From the NCBI GenBank assembly GCA_949285425.1, contig CASEAJ010000117.1:1-46223 (forward strand): a DNA stretch of 46,223 bases, read 5' to 3'. The stretch comes from an uncultured Porphyromonadaceae bacterium (GTDB lineage: Bacteria > Bacteroidota > Bacteroidia > Bacteroidales > Paludibacteraceae). Below are positions 1 to 8,320 of the stretch, one piece after another; position 1 is the first letter of the stretch, and each line of letters opens with the position of its first letter. The position numbers and the translations under genes are program-made. The notes beneath the pieces are model-generated. The model was given only the letters and a program-made list of their open reading frames with translations. It was not told the origin of the DNA and made no database searches.

Positions 1-2
1 AG

Positions 3-86
3 AAGAAATGGACACAGCCGATTCATAACTGGGGGTTGATTATGAACCAATTTATGCTTATTTTTGAAAACAGAATCCAGATATAA
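3..86 (+). CDS. IS256/Mutator-family transposase, C-terminal end only (5' cut by window)
   Basis: The first bases read in one open frame to a TAA at 84-86, giving 27 codons that include WTQPIHNWGLIMNQF and IFENR. The pattern W-x-x-P-I-x-N-W followed by Q-F-x-x-x-F-E-x-R near the stop is the typical C-terminus of IS256-type transposases, which cut and paste their element using a DDE active site located upstream, outside this window. A candidate terminal repeat lies about 30 bp after the stop. The short length is the only weakness of the call. Confidence 0.75.
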   Translation, partial: KKWTQPIHNWGLIMNQFMLIFENRIQI

Positions 87-111
87 GAATAAACTTACAG
101 CTGAATCCTGT

Positions 112-141
112 TTCCATTTACACAAAATTTTGGACAGTGTC
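112..141. mobile_element. Probable terminal inverted repeat of the IS256-like element
   Basis: About 30 bp after the transposase stop lies an AT-rich stretch with TTTACACAAAATTTTGGACA and ending in GTGTC near 141. Ends with an ACACAAAAT core are usual for IS256-family elements. The matching left end is outside the window, so the exact boundary and any target duplication cannot be checked here. Confidence 0.5.
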
Positions 142-165
142 GCATATTTCCCATTTTCCCTTGTC

Positions 166-515
166 AAGCCGGATTTGTAATCTGGCTTTTCTTTTTATCA
201 GGATTTGCAATCCGCTAACAAAGTACATATCTTTCAACAAACATTAATCATCGGATTGCAATTCCTTATAATAAATTAGCGGACGGATTGAAAATCCGCC
301 GCGACCAGGAAACACATCACTTGTGCCCTTTGTTTTGCTGAAAAATCAGGTTTGAAAGGCTGTCCAATTGCAAAAAATCCTTTGGTTTTCATTGCAAATG
401 TAAACAAAATAAATCTTTCGACCAGCTGTGATTTGCAATCCGATGACAAAATACCAGTTTCTTCAACAGCCCTCCTCGCTGGTGCAAGTCTGTGACTTGT
501 GCCAGCGAGGGGTAA
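166..515. repeat. Cluster of short palindromic intergenic repeats
   Basis: This 390-bp gene-free stretch next to the IS end holds at least five variants of the palindromic word GGATTTGCAATCC (near 168, 201, 254, 284 and 431). It also holds a larger hairpin at about 478-513, with arms CGCTGGTGCAAGTC and GACTTGTGCCAGCG. No convincing gene lies here. These look like small dispersed repeats of the kind common in Bacteroides intergenic DNA; function unknown. Confidence 0.6.
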
Positions 516-533
516 ATCCGCCACGGCAAAAGG

Positions 534-2528
534 TCATATTTTGACAATCTTTTTGTTGTAGATGTTGTTTTCTGTGTCTTTGATCTTTAAATTATATACC
601 CCTTGAGGAAGTGTTTGTACGTCTATTTGATTATCAGATGTAAATTGTTTTATGCTAATAACAGGATTGGCTATATTTATAAGTTGTAGTTCTTGGGTAA
701 TGATATTGACGGGTTGTTGTAGTGCATCAATAAATCTCCACTTTAAAATATCATTATTGATAACTACCTCCACATCATACGTATCTAAGTTGGCTTTGGG
801 CAAAACAACAAACAAATCACTCTTTGTTGTTCCATAAGCATTTTGAACAACAATCTGATAAGTTGTTTTAAACTCTTTATCAGTAGTAGCGATAAAATTT
901 CCAGATGAGATGTCAACAGGATAAGTGGTCGTAGATAACGGTCCATAGTTATCGTATACCGTTTCTATCATTGTGGCGGATGTGATGCCTTCCATATTTG
1001 AAAAGGCAATAGTGATATCTTCATAATAACTATCTGGATCGACAGGTGCTGTTTTCAAGTAATGTTTTTTTAACGATAACTTTGGTTTGACTGGATAAAA
1101 GCCTACATTAAAAAAAACTGCTGAATTTACTTCTGGTACATACAGATTATTGTTATTGTATCTAAATCTAAGCAAACCATCAGAAGTCCGAGCATATCTT
1201 TCATTCATAGCTTCATCTATATTGATTCTTATATCGGAAGAAATGTCACTATGTGCTACGGGAACAAGAGAACCATCATCTTTGTTGATAGCAAATAATG
1301 TACTCCCTATAATAGCGTCATCATTATACACGCCATATTCACCTTCTACCCGAACTCCATCTTCTTGCATATATGGAAATACATCTCTTAATGTTGCATT
1401 TTCATCATATAAATATTCTTGTTGTTTGGATATGTTATTTTGCCTCTTAGAAATAATTGTGGTTTGAGACTGCTTATTACTAACATTACCACCTGAAGTT
1501 ATGACAAATTCAGTTGTTCCATCATAAATAGTTGTGTCTGTTTTACATTGTCCACCCAAAGGAGTATCAATTCCTGTCGGACGTTCAACATAATACCATC
1601 CCATGTGTCGGAGTAATGTTTTGAAACCGGAACCGATGTGATGAATTGCTGTTCCTTTTGGCAAGGTGGGCTGGAAAAGGAGCGTTTCTTTGTTGTCTGG
1701 ATCTTCGGCAAAATACAGCAACGATACGTTTCTGTTAAATTCGTTAGGTGCATATATATTTATAGAATTTTTTGAGTGCCGACTTGTAATAGCAACATCA
1801 TTTGATGTGAAGTAGTTATAGAACTCGGCAGAAGTACTTAATTCAGAATCAAGCATTGCTTGCGTATAAGGTGTCATGTATTGCCCTGATACATGTTCAT
1901 CAAACCAATCTATATATATGCTCAATTCATTTTTACCTGTTTGACTTACCGATGAACACATAACCAAAGCTTTTGCCAATTCTCGTAATGTCACGGTAAC
2001 TAAATCATATTTGTCATATTCAACTTCTCCATCAAGCCTGGTCGAGAAAATGTCATCAGGTGAAAAATAAATACTGGCATCTCCAAGTGTGTTGTATGCT
2101 TCGCCATAATACATAAAGTTATCATCGGTTTGATGAATTGTCGCACTTCGTTTAAGACCGGCACGTGGATGTACCAACCCATTGTACAAATACAATTCAG
2201 CCCTGGTCTTTACATAGTCCACATAAATGCTTTCTTCCCTAACCATATTTATTTTAATAGGATACATGGTTGGTAAATACTCTTCCATAAGACGGCAAGC
2301 ATAACTTACAGCTGCTTTTGCATCTTCTTCCCAAAGCGTTCCGACAAAGTTTTCTTTAATCAGAGTCATTCCGCTTCCTGCTCTAACAACGTACTCGGCT
2401 TTGGGAGTAGAAGAATATATTTGGACGTTTGAAGGAAGAGAAACCATCTCTATGCTTGTAGATTGTGAATACAAATTTCCGATGCAGGAAATAATAAAAA
2501 ATACGTAGAGGAAATAATTCTTTTTCAT
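534..2528 (-). CDS. Secreted zincin-like protein with destroyed HExxH motif and T9SS-like C-terminal domain (pseudo-protease)
   Basis: 664 aa with an N-terminal signal peptide (MKKNYFLYVFFIIS, cleavage near residue 22). Residues about 60-320 resemble secreted HExxH metalloproteases: YDLVTVTLRELAKALVM (174-190) aligns with the usual yDfvTvaLHExgHxLGF, but His-to-Arg and His-to-Lys changes remove both zinc histidines. A later GTAIHHIGSGF...HMGW stretch matches the region that follows in such proteases. Two beta-rich Ig-like regions follow, and the last 75 residues (LPQGVYNLKIKD, KKIVKI) resemble a type IX secretion C-terminal domain. It is the last of three same-strand genes, 12 bp after its neighbour. 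It is paralogous to the frameshifted gene at 3572-5274. The fold is inferred from motif order; lack of protease activity is inferred from the missing ligands. Confidence 0.7.
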   Translation of the reverse strand: MKKNYFLYVFFIISCIGNLYSQSTSIEMVSLPSNVQIYSSTPKAEYVVRAGSGMTLIKENFVGTLWEEDAKAAVSYACRLMEEYLPTMYPIKINMVREESIYVDYVKTRAELYLYNGLVHPRAGLKRSATIHQTDDNFMYYGEAYNTLGDASIYFSPDDIFSTRLDGEVEYDKYDLVTVTLRELAKALVMCSSVSQTGKNELSIYIDWFDEHVSGQYMTPYTQAMLDSELSTSAEFYNYFTSNDVAITSRHSKNSINIYAPNEFNRNVSLLYFAEDPDNKETLLFQPTLPKGTAIHHIGSGFKTLLRHMGWYYVERPTGIDTPLGGQCKTDTTIYDGTTEFVITSGGNVSNKQSQTTIISKRQNNISKQQEYLYDENATLRDVFPYMQEDGVRVEGEYGVYNDDAIIGSTLFAINKDDGSLVPVAHSDISSDIRINIDEAMNERYARTSDGLLRFRYNNNNLYVPEVNSAVFFNVGFYPVKPKLSLKKHYLKTAPVDPDSYYEDITIAFSNMEGITSATMIETVYDNYGPLSTTTYPVDISSGNFIATTDKEFKTTYQIVVQNAYGTTKSDLFVVLPKANLDTYDVEVVINNDILKWRFIDALQQPVNIITQELQLINIANPVISIKQFTSDNQIDVQTLPQGVYNLKIKDTENNIYNKKIVKI

Positions 2529-2540
2529 ATAAGTGCTTTT

Positions 2541-3554
2541 TTAATACTTGAAAATCTTTATTGTTCTTACTTGTTTGTTTTCAGCCGTTACAAGACATAT
2601 GAGATAATGACCGTTTGGCAAGTCGGAAACATCAATCGTTTTCACATTACAAGGATTATCGATTGTTCTCATGGTTTGTCCATATTGGTTCAAAACAAAA
2701 AGTCTTTCTATATCCAACCTTTCAGTGATAATAGAAAAAAGACCATTTGTGGGATTAGGAAACACGGTGATGTCACCAAGGCTTTCAATCTCCACATTTC
2801 CTGAAGCGATCAAATCTTTTATAATTTCATCATCTAATCTCAGAATATCGGATTCTACCATCCCAAAATCGTTGCAACTATATACTTTATATTCTGCATA
2901 CATGTTCAGCATGGGACAGTTTATCAGTAACTGAAAGAACAAGATGTCCGATAATCCGCTCAGGGTATAGCTTGTTGTAGACCACGGACCGTATTCGTCA
3001 TAGACCGTTTCTATAAATACGCCTTCGTTGTGTCTTTTTTGCTCAATTTTGAATTCAACTTCACCTATAGCTTGCCCACCAGTAAAACCGGATATTTCGA
3101 GTTGCGGTTTTGCAGGTAAAATATTCAACCTGATATTCATAGTGTCAGTAATGATGCCATAGTCAGCTGTTTCGCCATAACAAATGATTTTTGCCATGTG
3201 GTACACGTTCAAGTCATCTTTATAACTGATTCTTTGTAGCCCGGCCAAGAGAGTTGTGCTGACTGCTTCTTTGTTGAGACTGAACGTGAAATCTTTTGTT
3301 ACATTGTTGCTTGATAAAACTCGCCTGTCATTATTCTCATCCAAGACCTCGACACTCCACCAACAGGATTTGAAAACGATAGTTTCATTCTGTTCGTCAA
3401 CCATGTTGAACATACCAATGTCGTTTAAATAAAACACTTCGTTCTCTTGAATCGTGTTGCCGTTTTCAAAACGACCTGTCAGTCTATATGTATTTTGCCC
3501 GAGAAGAGAATTTGAAATCCAAAGACTTACACATAATGACAATGCCCATCTCAT
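2541..3554 (-). CDS. Secreted Ig-like protein with T9SS type A sorting domain
   Basis: 337 aa. An N-terminal signal peptide (MRWALSLCVSLWISNSLLGQ) is followed by beta-rich sequence without a recognised catalytic motif. Residues about 150-225 (ETVYDEYGPWSTTSY) repeat a module also present in the 664-aa neighbour (ETVYDNYGPLSTTTY), so the two share an Ig-like domain. The C-terminus has VFPNPTNGLFSI, LFVLNQYGQ and LPNGHYLICL and ends in KIFKY, a textbook type A sorting domain that targets proteins to the type IX secretion system. It lies between the two pseudo-proteases with gaps of 12 and 17 bp and is surely co-transcribed with them. Specific function unknown. Confidence 0.75.
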   Translation of the reverse strand: MRWALSLCVSLWISNSLLGQNTYRLTGRFENGNTIQENEVFYLNDIGMFNMVDEQNETIVFKSCWWSVEVLDENNDRRVLSSNNVTKDFTFSLNKEAVSTTLLAGLQRISYKDDLNVYHMAKIICYGETADYGIITDTMNIRLNILPAKPQLEISGFTGGQAIGEVEFKIEQKRHNEGVFIETVYDEYGPWSTTSYTLSGLSDILFFQLLINCPMLNMYAEYKVYSCNDFGMVESDILRLDDEIIKDLIASGNVEIESLGDITVFPNPTNGLFSIITERLDIERLFVLNQYGQTMRTIDNPCNVKTIDVSDLPNGHYLICLVTAENKQVRTIKIFKY

Positions 3555-3571
3555 AGTTCACAAGGTTATTA

Positions 3572-5274
3572 TTAGTCGTTGATAAACACTTTCTTTGTAC
3601 ACAACAACATGTTTGAATTTTGATCTACTTCGTGAATTATGTAAAATCCTCTTTTCAAGTTTTCCGTATATATTGCTTCTTTCGTAGATACTCGCTTGAT
3701 CAAATTACCATTGACATTTAGTATGTTATATACAATGTTTCTATCTTTTGAATTGTCTGTATAAGGATTGTATTCAATGGCTGGTATGGTCACGTTTTTT
3801 GTGAAAGAACCATATTTGTTTTCAGAGAGAAAAGTCAATAATATTTGATTGCCATATGTCAATGTGGGCGTTAGAAATTTCAAATAATTATCCGTTGTGA
3901 AGTTTTGCTGTGATGCATAAGAAGTTCCCCAGTCCATTACGCTGATTCTAAAACTACTTGCCCCTAATGATTGGATTGTAACTTCTAATTTATAACGGAA
4001 TTCATCTATGCCAATGACTTTATAGCTATATTCTATCTCATTGGGTTTCCTTTCTATATAAAGGTTGTAAGTTGTAGAATAAGTTTTCCCATTCACTGTC
4101 CCTTCCAAATAGATTTCGCCTATTATGTCACCATACGAATTGGTCTCATATCCATTTTCTAAGTTGGAAAGTGGTGATATTGTAAAAGTTGGTTCGGTTG
4201 ATGTCTTGATTATTTTATTACTGTTATTGGTTTGTTTGATACGATATTCCCAATAATGATTCGATATGGCACCTGTAATGGATGAACCGGAAAAGGAATA
4301 TGAATTGTACATGGATATGTACCCGATAAGGGGGTGTTTCCTATTATTTTAAAATCAGTTTCTTTGAATGGCCAACCTATGGCATTCATAACCTTGACGG
4401 TTTTATTATCGATATTATGAATTTGAGTACCAGGAGAGAAATTATATGACATCAAATCGCCCTCGCTATCAAAATAATCAAGAGTTAATCCTTTTGCAAA
4501 GTTATTGGGTGCATATAATTTCAAGTCGGAATTTATGCTATCCAAATAAACATTGTCTCCCGTAAGATAATTATTGACTTGTTGTGTAGCATAGGGATTT
4601 AATTGTGAAAAATAGACATTGTCAGAGTTAATGATTTTTTCGTCAAAACAATTTACAAAAGAACTAGGATAAATACCACCTGTATTTGTAGGACGTACAC
4701 TGGCTTTAAAACCAAAGGCTTGGGTTAAAGCCCTTAATGCAGCCGTTAAAAAATCATACTGGCTTGACTGAATAGTATTGTCCATGTCTCCCTTGAAATA
4801 CCAATATTCCGAATTTGAATTAAAACTGATAACTGTTTCTTGCCCTATAATTGGTTTTTTCCCAAAAATAGCTTCAGCTAAAGTTATAGGATATTTTAAT
4901 CCATTAGTATGCGTATAATAGCTGGTTCTTGTTCTGTATGCTGTCTCATTTGGTAGATCCATTACATCAAAGATGATGACAATATCTGCCGTTTCATGTA
5001 ATGTCAATAAATTTTCTCTCCAAATTTTTATAGCTTCTTCCAATATAGGACGAGCCAACATATCCAAATTATACAAATTATCTGATATCTCAGCTCTAAT
5101 TTGAGTTGTTCCTATTGTTGTTTTTAATTGGGTATCTTTTTCTTTTTTAGGAGAAATGATTTGTTCATCAAAATTACTTCCGAAGTCTCCATCAAATGCA
5201 ACATCAAAAACTTCCTGAGAATATAAAGACATCGAAGTTGCAACAAGTAAAATATTCAATAATATATATTTTAT
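3572..5274 (-). pseudogene. Frameshifted paralog of the zincin-like surface protein
   Basis: Two overlapping frames together encode one protein like the 664-aa neighbour. The N-terminal part (upstream frame, ends 4210) holds YDFLTAALRALTQAFGF, a zincin helix in which His, Glu and His are all replaced, then IHNIDNKTVKVMNAIGW. The C-terminal part (frame ending 3572) holds an Ig-like region and a T9SS-like end (NILNVNGNLIKR, LKRGFYIIHEVD). A run of five G at 4330-4334 marks the break: one extra G there would join the frames as NTPLIGYISMYNSYSFSG. The start is also odd. The only in-frame standard starts are TTG at 5259 and a later ATG, while ATA at 5274 would give a perfect signal peptide beginning KYILLNILLVATS. 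Real decay, phase variation at the G run, or a sequencing error are all possible. Confidence 0.7.
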
Positions 5275-5334
5275 AACTAATTGAATTAAAGGTTTGTACC
5301 AATTTAAACATCAATTTAAACATATCCTTACGAC

Positions 5335-5360
5335 GGGGGAAGTTTTATTGTACTTCCCCC
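5335..5360. other. Strong GC hairpin between DUF3244 gene and downstream surface genes
   Basis: GGGGGAAGT (5335-5343) and ACTTCCCCC (5352-5360) form a perfect 9-bp stem with an 8-nt loop, just after the stop of the DUF3244 gene. No clear U-run follows on the minus strand, so it is not a textbook terminator. It may attenuate or separate the small gene from the three downstream genes. Confidence 0.55.
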
Positions 5361-5383
5361 AACCACTGAATATTTGTTTGTCT

Positions 5384-5776
5384 TTACTTCACGGCAAACA
5401 CCCCTCCCACGGCTTCCGTGTCGGTGTACACTTCCAGCAGGTAACGGCCTGTTTCCGCTCCGTTCATGTCGATGGTCATGCTTTGTGGGTTGAAGGCGTT
5501 TTGCCTGTGAACGCTCATTCCGTTGCTTTGGCTGATGACCACTTCCACGTTGCCGGCCGGTTGGTCGAAGTCAACTTGCAATATATTGTCTGCTATTTCC
5601 GCTGTAATGTAGGGGGGGAGAAGGGACCCTCCATCGTCTTCCCATGTTTCTTTTGAATTATCCATAGGAATTACTACATACAGGTTGCGTAATAAGATGT
5701 TTTCTGCGTTCAAGTTAATGGAGCAGAAACTTGAAATTGTCGTCAATACGACCAAAAGAGTGTTTCTCGTTTTCAT
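5384..5776 (-). CDS. DUF3244 family secreted small protein
   Basis: 130 aa from the chosen start (MKTRNTLL); an alternative ATG sits 24 bp upstream at 5800. The chosen start gives a clean signal peptide of about 22 residues. The remainder fits the DUF3244 family of Bacteroidales: a W-x-D-D-G stretch (SKETWEDDGG), then alternating beta strands (ITAEIADNILQVDF, VEVVISQSNGMSVH) and a sorting-domain-like end (GAETGRYLLEVYTD). A -7 box lies about 80 bp upstream at 5854-5862. DUF3244 proteins are often coded beside TPR proteins like the one immediately upstream at 5986-7470, which suggests regulation by it. Function of the family is unknown. Confidence 0.7.
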   Translation of the reverse strand: MKTRNTLLVVLTTISSFCSINLNAENILLRNLYVVIPMDNSKETWEDDGGSLLPPYITAEIADNILQVDFDQPAGNVEVVISQSNGMSVHRQNAFNPQSMTIDMNGAETGRYLLEVYTDTEAVGGVFAVK

Positions 5777-5853
5777 ACAATTTTCTTTTGATTGATACAT
5801 AGTTGGGAATTACCGATAATTTTTCTCCGGAGTTAAAAATCAGCAATACACCA

Positions 5854-5862
5854 GCAAAGGTA
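5854..5862 (-). promoter_or_regulatory. Putative -7 box (TACCTTTGC) for the DUF3244 gene
   Basis: Read on the minus strand, the bases give TACCTTTGC, matching the Bacteroides sigma-ABfr -7 consensus TAnnTTTG. It would start a transcript with a leader of about 70 nt before the ATG at 5776. The -33 element is not distinct. Confidence 0.5.
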
Positions 5863-5985
5863 AAATGGTAATCATATAAAAAGCAAGGAAACGAGTAAAA
5901 AACTATAGGACAATAAAAACAGGTAAAAAAGATTTAAATGCTTGTTTTGTAGTAAATTGAATGTGGACAACAAGGCGTTTTTTTT

Positions 5986-7470
5986 CTATTGTAACATGAT
6001 GTTGCGGAGGACAATGGAAAGTTGGTTGTTGTCTTGTATTCCCACACGCGTACAAAGACGGGAATATTGTTTATCATAAGAACCTTGTGCATATTCCAAG
6101 ATGATTTCTACATGTTCTTTTGGTGTTTCAAGCAAGATGAGGCAAGCAAGTGTGGCTGACCTTTGCGATAAAGAACGTTTGAAATAATTGCGTTCCAATT
6201 TTTCAAAAAAGCCATAGAATTGCTCATTTACCAATGTTTTGAATTTATTAGGATTGCCCAGATGTAACAGCGAGGTATATATTTTTATAACGGCCTTTTT
6301 ATAGGGCGGGCTCATATATGGATATTGCAGTTTTACTCCATTACAAGCTTGTTGAATGCGCCGTACATAATCCACTCGGTGCCGTTCTGCCAAAAGGTTT
6401 TGTTCCGACTGAAATTTCTCATAAATATCTTCCTTTATTTGTAACAAGGTATTGGTTTGCAATTTTTCCCGATGCAACTGACGTTGCAGGTCAGCATTCT
6501 TCTCTCTGACTCTTATGGTCTCTATGTTTTTTTGTCTGTTATGTATAAATAAACCACCTATTCCAATAACAATCATGATGGTAACAATTGCCAATATTTT
6601 TTTATAGGTATTGCTCCTTTCGTCTGATTCGAAGGCTCTTTTGTTGCTTTCATTCAACAACACGTGTCTCATTTGAGTTTCCATATGTAAGATGGAGTCT
6701 TTGTACTGTGAACTTAATGTGCTGTAAAGTAATATGTTTAGTGTGTCATTCTGTAAAACGGCAATACGATGTAGCATGGTGTAACAACCGCTTTCCTGGC
6801 GTAATCCACAAGGATATTCAAGTGCACGTTTAAAATAATATTTGGCAGAATCGAATTTGTTTTCATCAAAATAAGTGTTTCCTAAAAATAACATGCGTAT
6901 AGATTGTTCATGCTTGAAATAAGGATAAGCCGTACTTTTATGCAAATAATATAATGCGCTGTCAACGACACCGGCATAATGATAATACAATCCGATTCGT
7001 TGGTAAATATTGCCGAGCAAGGTGTCATTGTTTGTTAAGTTCATGGCTTCATGGTAGCAATCGAGTGCTCGTAAGTCGTGTTTATCTAATAGTCTGTAAT
7101 TATCGCCTATGTATAACAAAATACTGGTTTCCAGTTCCTTTTTGCCTGTTTTTTGATAGTTGGCTAGTGCTTTTTTGTACCATTCGTTGGAATATGCATA
7201 TTGTTGTGCGCTTCTCCATAAATAACCAATATGCGCATATATTTTTCCTGGTGATAAATGATTGTTATGTGTGAGAATCAGTTTTTCCGCTTCCATGAAG
7301 CAACACAGAGCCGAGTCGTTGCGGTTTTGTGCAATGTACTGCCGTCCGGCCTTATACAGTTGTTCTATACGCCGGTTGTTTTGTTCACAGTGTCCTGCGC
7401 AACCCGTTGCCAGTGACAGCATCAGGCTGCCCCAAAGAAGAAACAACAGTTTGTTTTTCAAAGTTATCAT
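5986..7470 (-). CDS. TPR lipoprotein with one membrane segment and degenerate LuxR-like C-terminus
   Basis: 494 aa from ATG at 7470. A longer frame reaches 7722, but it crosses repeats and lacks a signal sequence, whereas MITLKNKLLFLLWGSLMLSL...TGC gives a lipoprotein signal peptide (Cys about residue 23). TPR-like helix pairs fill residues about 30-260 (YNKALANYQ-type, ALDCYHEAM, SAKYYFKRALEY). A membrane helix (ILAIVTIMIVIGIGGLFI) is at about 290-310, then a coiled coil, then a C-terminal region (SQRSATLACLILLETPKEHVEIIL and SRLCTRVGIQ) with the spacing of LuxR-type helix-turn-helix domains but weak similarity. Such Bacteroidales proteins are thought to be membrane-bound regulators. Its neighbour is a DUF3244 gene. 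The promoter region carries a tandem promoter/hairpin repeat. Confidence 0.65.
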   Translation of the reverse strand: MITLKNKLLFLLWGSLMLSLATGCAGHCEQNNRRIEQLYKAGRQYIAQNRNDSALCCFMEAEKLILTHNNHLSPGKIYAHIGYLWRSAQQYAYSNEWYKKALANYQKTGKKELETSILLYIGDNYRLLDKHDLRALDCYHEAMNLTNNDTLLGNIYQRIGLYYHYAGVVDSALYYLHKSTAYPYFKHEQSIRMLFLGNTYFDENKFDSAKYYFKRALEYPCGLRQESGCYTMLHRIAVLQNDTLNILLYSTLSSQYKDSILHMETQMRHVLLNESNKRAFESDERSNTYKKILAIVTIMIVIGIGGLFIHNRQKNIETIRVREKNADLQRQLHREKLQTNTLLQIKEDIYEKFQSEQNLLAERHRVDYVRRIQQACNGVKLQYPYMSPPYKKAVIKIYTSLLHLGNPNKFKTLVNEQFYGFFEKLERNYFKRSLSQRSATLACLILLETPKEHVEIILEYAQGSYDKQYSRLCTRVGIQDNNQLSIVLRNIMLQ

Positions 7471-7495
7471 GGAGTGAGTTTGTTTTGTTTGGGTA

Positions 7496-7600
7496 CAAAA
7501 ATAGCGAAAGGTGAGTGCAATGGCAACAAACTTGTTTGGTTGCCATTGCCGAACCGCCTCTATTTTATCCAAAAATAGCGAAAGGTGAGTGCAATGGCAA
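7496..7600 (-). repeat. Tandem promoter/hairpin element, copy set 1 (before the TPR lipoprotein gene)
   Basis: A 30-bp block (7497-7526) recurs exactly at 7571-7600, a 74-bp period. Each block begins with CAAAAATA, the reverse complement of a TATTTTTG -7 box for the minus-strand gene. Between them is a hairpin (AATGGCAAC...GTTGCCATT) followed by GCCGAACCGCC. The same plan recurs at 31148-31299 and 45846-45990, with shared sequence GAAAGGTGAGTGCAA at 31 kb and similar words at 45.9 kb. Confidence 0.7.
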
Positions 7601-7775
7601 GTGCCCGATAAACAATAATGATTGACAAGTCTGAACTTTTTTGTAACCGATTGGGGCTTAAACAGGCTTGCGCCCCTTCGGGGCTTGAGGTGGGACTCCC
7701 TCTCTTCACCACAGGTATACATGCCGAAAACATATCCCTACATAAATAGCTGTTAGTTCTTGACTATCATCCGTA

Positions 7776-7924
7776 CTCCTTCCCCCCTTTGGGGTACTCC
7801 CTCTAAATTAAAGGGAGAATTGTATGCAAGGCTTTCAGTATCGACAAAACTCAACACTCCGCCGAAGGTGTCCGCTTCAACACTCTCCCTCTGGTTTAGA
7901 GGGAGTACCCGAAGGGGGAGGGAG
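7776..7924. repeat. Inverted pair of REP-like elements
   Basis: A ~40-bp element at 7776-7816 (GTACTCCCTCTAAATTAAAG core) recurs inverted at 7885-7924. Each copy contains its own hairpin built on CTCCCTCTAAA. They bracket a GC-poor stretch without a gene. The region 7930-8180 beyond holds further small hairpins, such as CGTAGGGCGTTGCCCTACG near 8001 and CCCTTCGGG near 8033, but no gene. Confidence 0.6.
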
Positions 7925-8190
7925 TCCATTGGTTTAATGTTTAATGATTAGCGTTTAATGATTGACTGTCACTTGTCAACGGTTAACTCGTCACTCTGCC
8001 GTAGGGCGTTGCCCTACGCTGTGTGCTTGCGTCCCTTCGGGCCTTGGAGACCACACTACCCGCTATTTGCTACCCGTTACCTGCTACTCACTTGTCACTC
8101 GTCAACAGTCAACCCATCACTCTCTCAAAACAACTGACATTATGTCCGCTCAAGCCCGCCACAAGCCTTGCGGGAGGCTGTCAAAAGATA

Positions 8191-8262
8191 CTATAGAAAG
8201 TTGGTCCATCTTCTATAGTATGTTGCCTCATCTTCTATAGTATGTTGCCCAACTTTCTATAG
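8191..8262. repeat. Palindrome array 1: CTATAG at exact 22-bp period with inverted arms
   Basis: CTATAG occurs at 8191, 8213, 8235 and 8257, an exact 22-bp period. A 20-bp block (8208-8227) is repeated at 8230-8249. The outer arms CTATAGAAAGTTGG (8191-8204) and CCAACTTTCTATAG (8249-8262) form a perfect 14-bp inverted repeat centred on the array midpoint. It lies upstream of tamB. The architecture equals the arrays at 25565-25678 and 31386-31660, although the sequence is unrelated. Confidence 0.8.
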
Positions 8263-8283
8263 AAGATTTTTCCGCAAACTACA

Positions 8284-8320
8284 GGTGGGTTTTATGAATT
8301 GCTTTATCGGTGATTTTTGC
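8284..8320. repeat. Dispersed 37-bp repeat, copy 1
   Basis: This 37-bp segment matches 42024-42060 with seven differences, all transitions (shared core AATTGCTTTAT and GGTGATTT). Here it stands between array 1 and tamB; the other copy is between spoIID-like and ampG genes. Function unknown. Confidence 0.6.

Noticed and set aside
276..524. 82-codon minus-strand open frame near the window start
   Set aside because: It is made mostly of palindromic repeats (GGATTTGCAATCC family and a hairpin), has no family similarity and no start signals.
7471..7722. N-terminal extension of the TPR lipoprotein
   Set aside because: The extension reads through the promoter/hairpin repeats, and the ATG at 7470 gives a proper lipoprotein signal.
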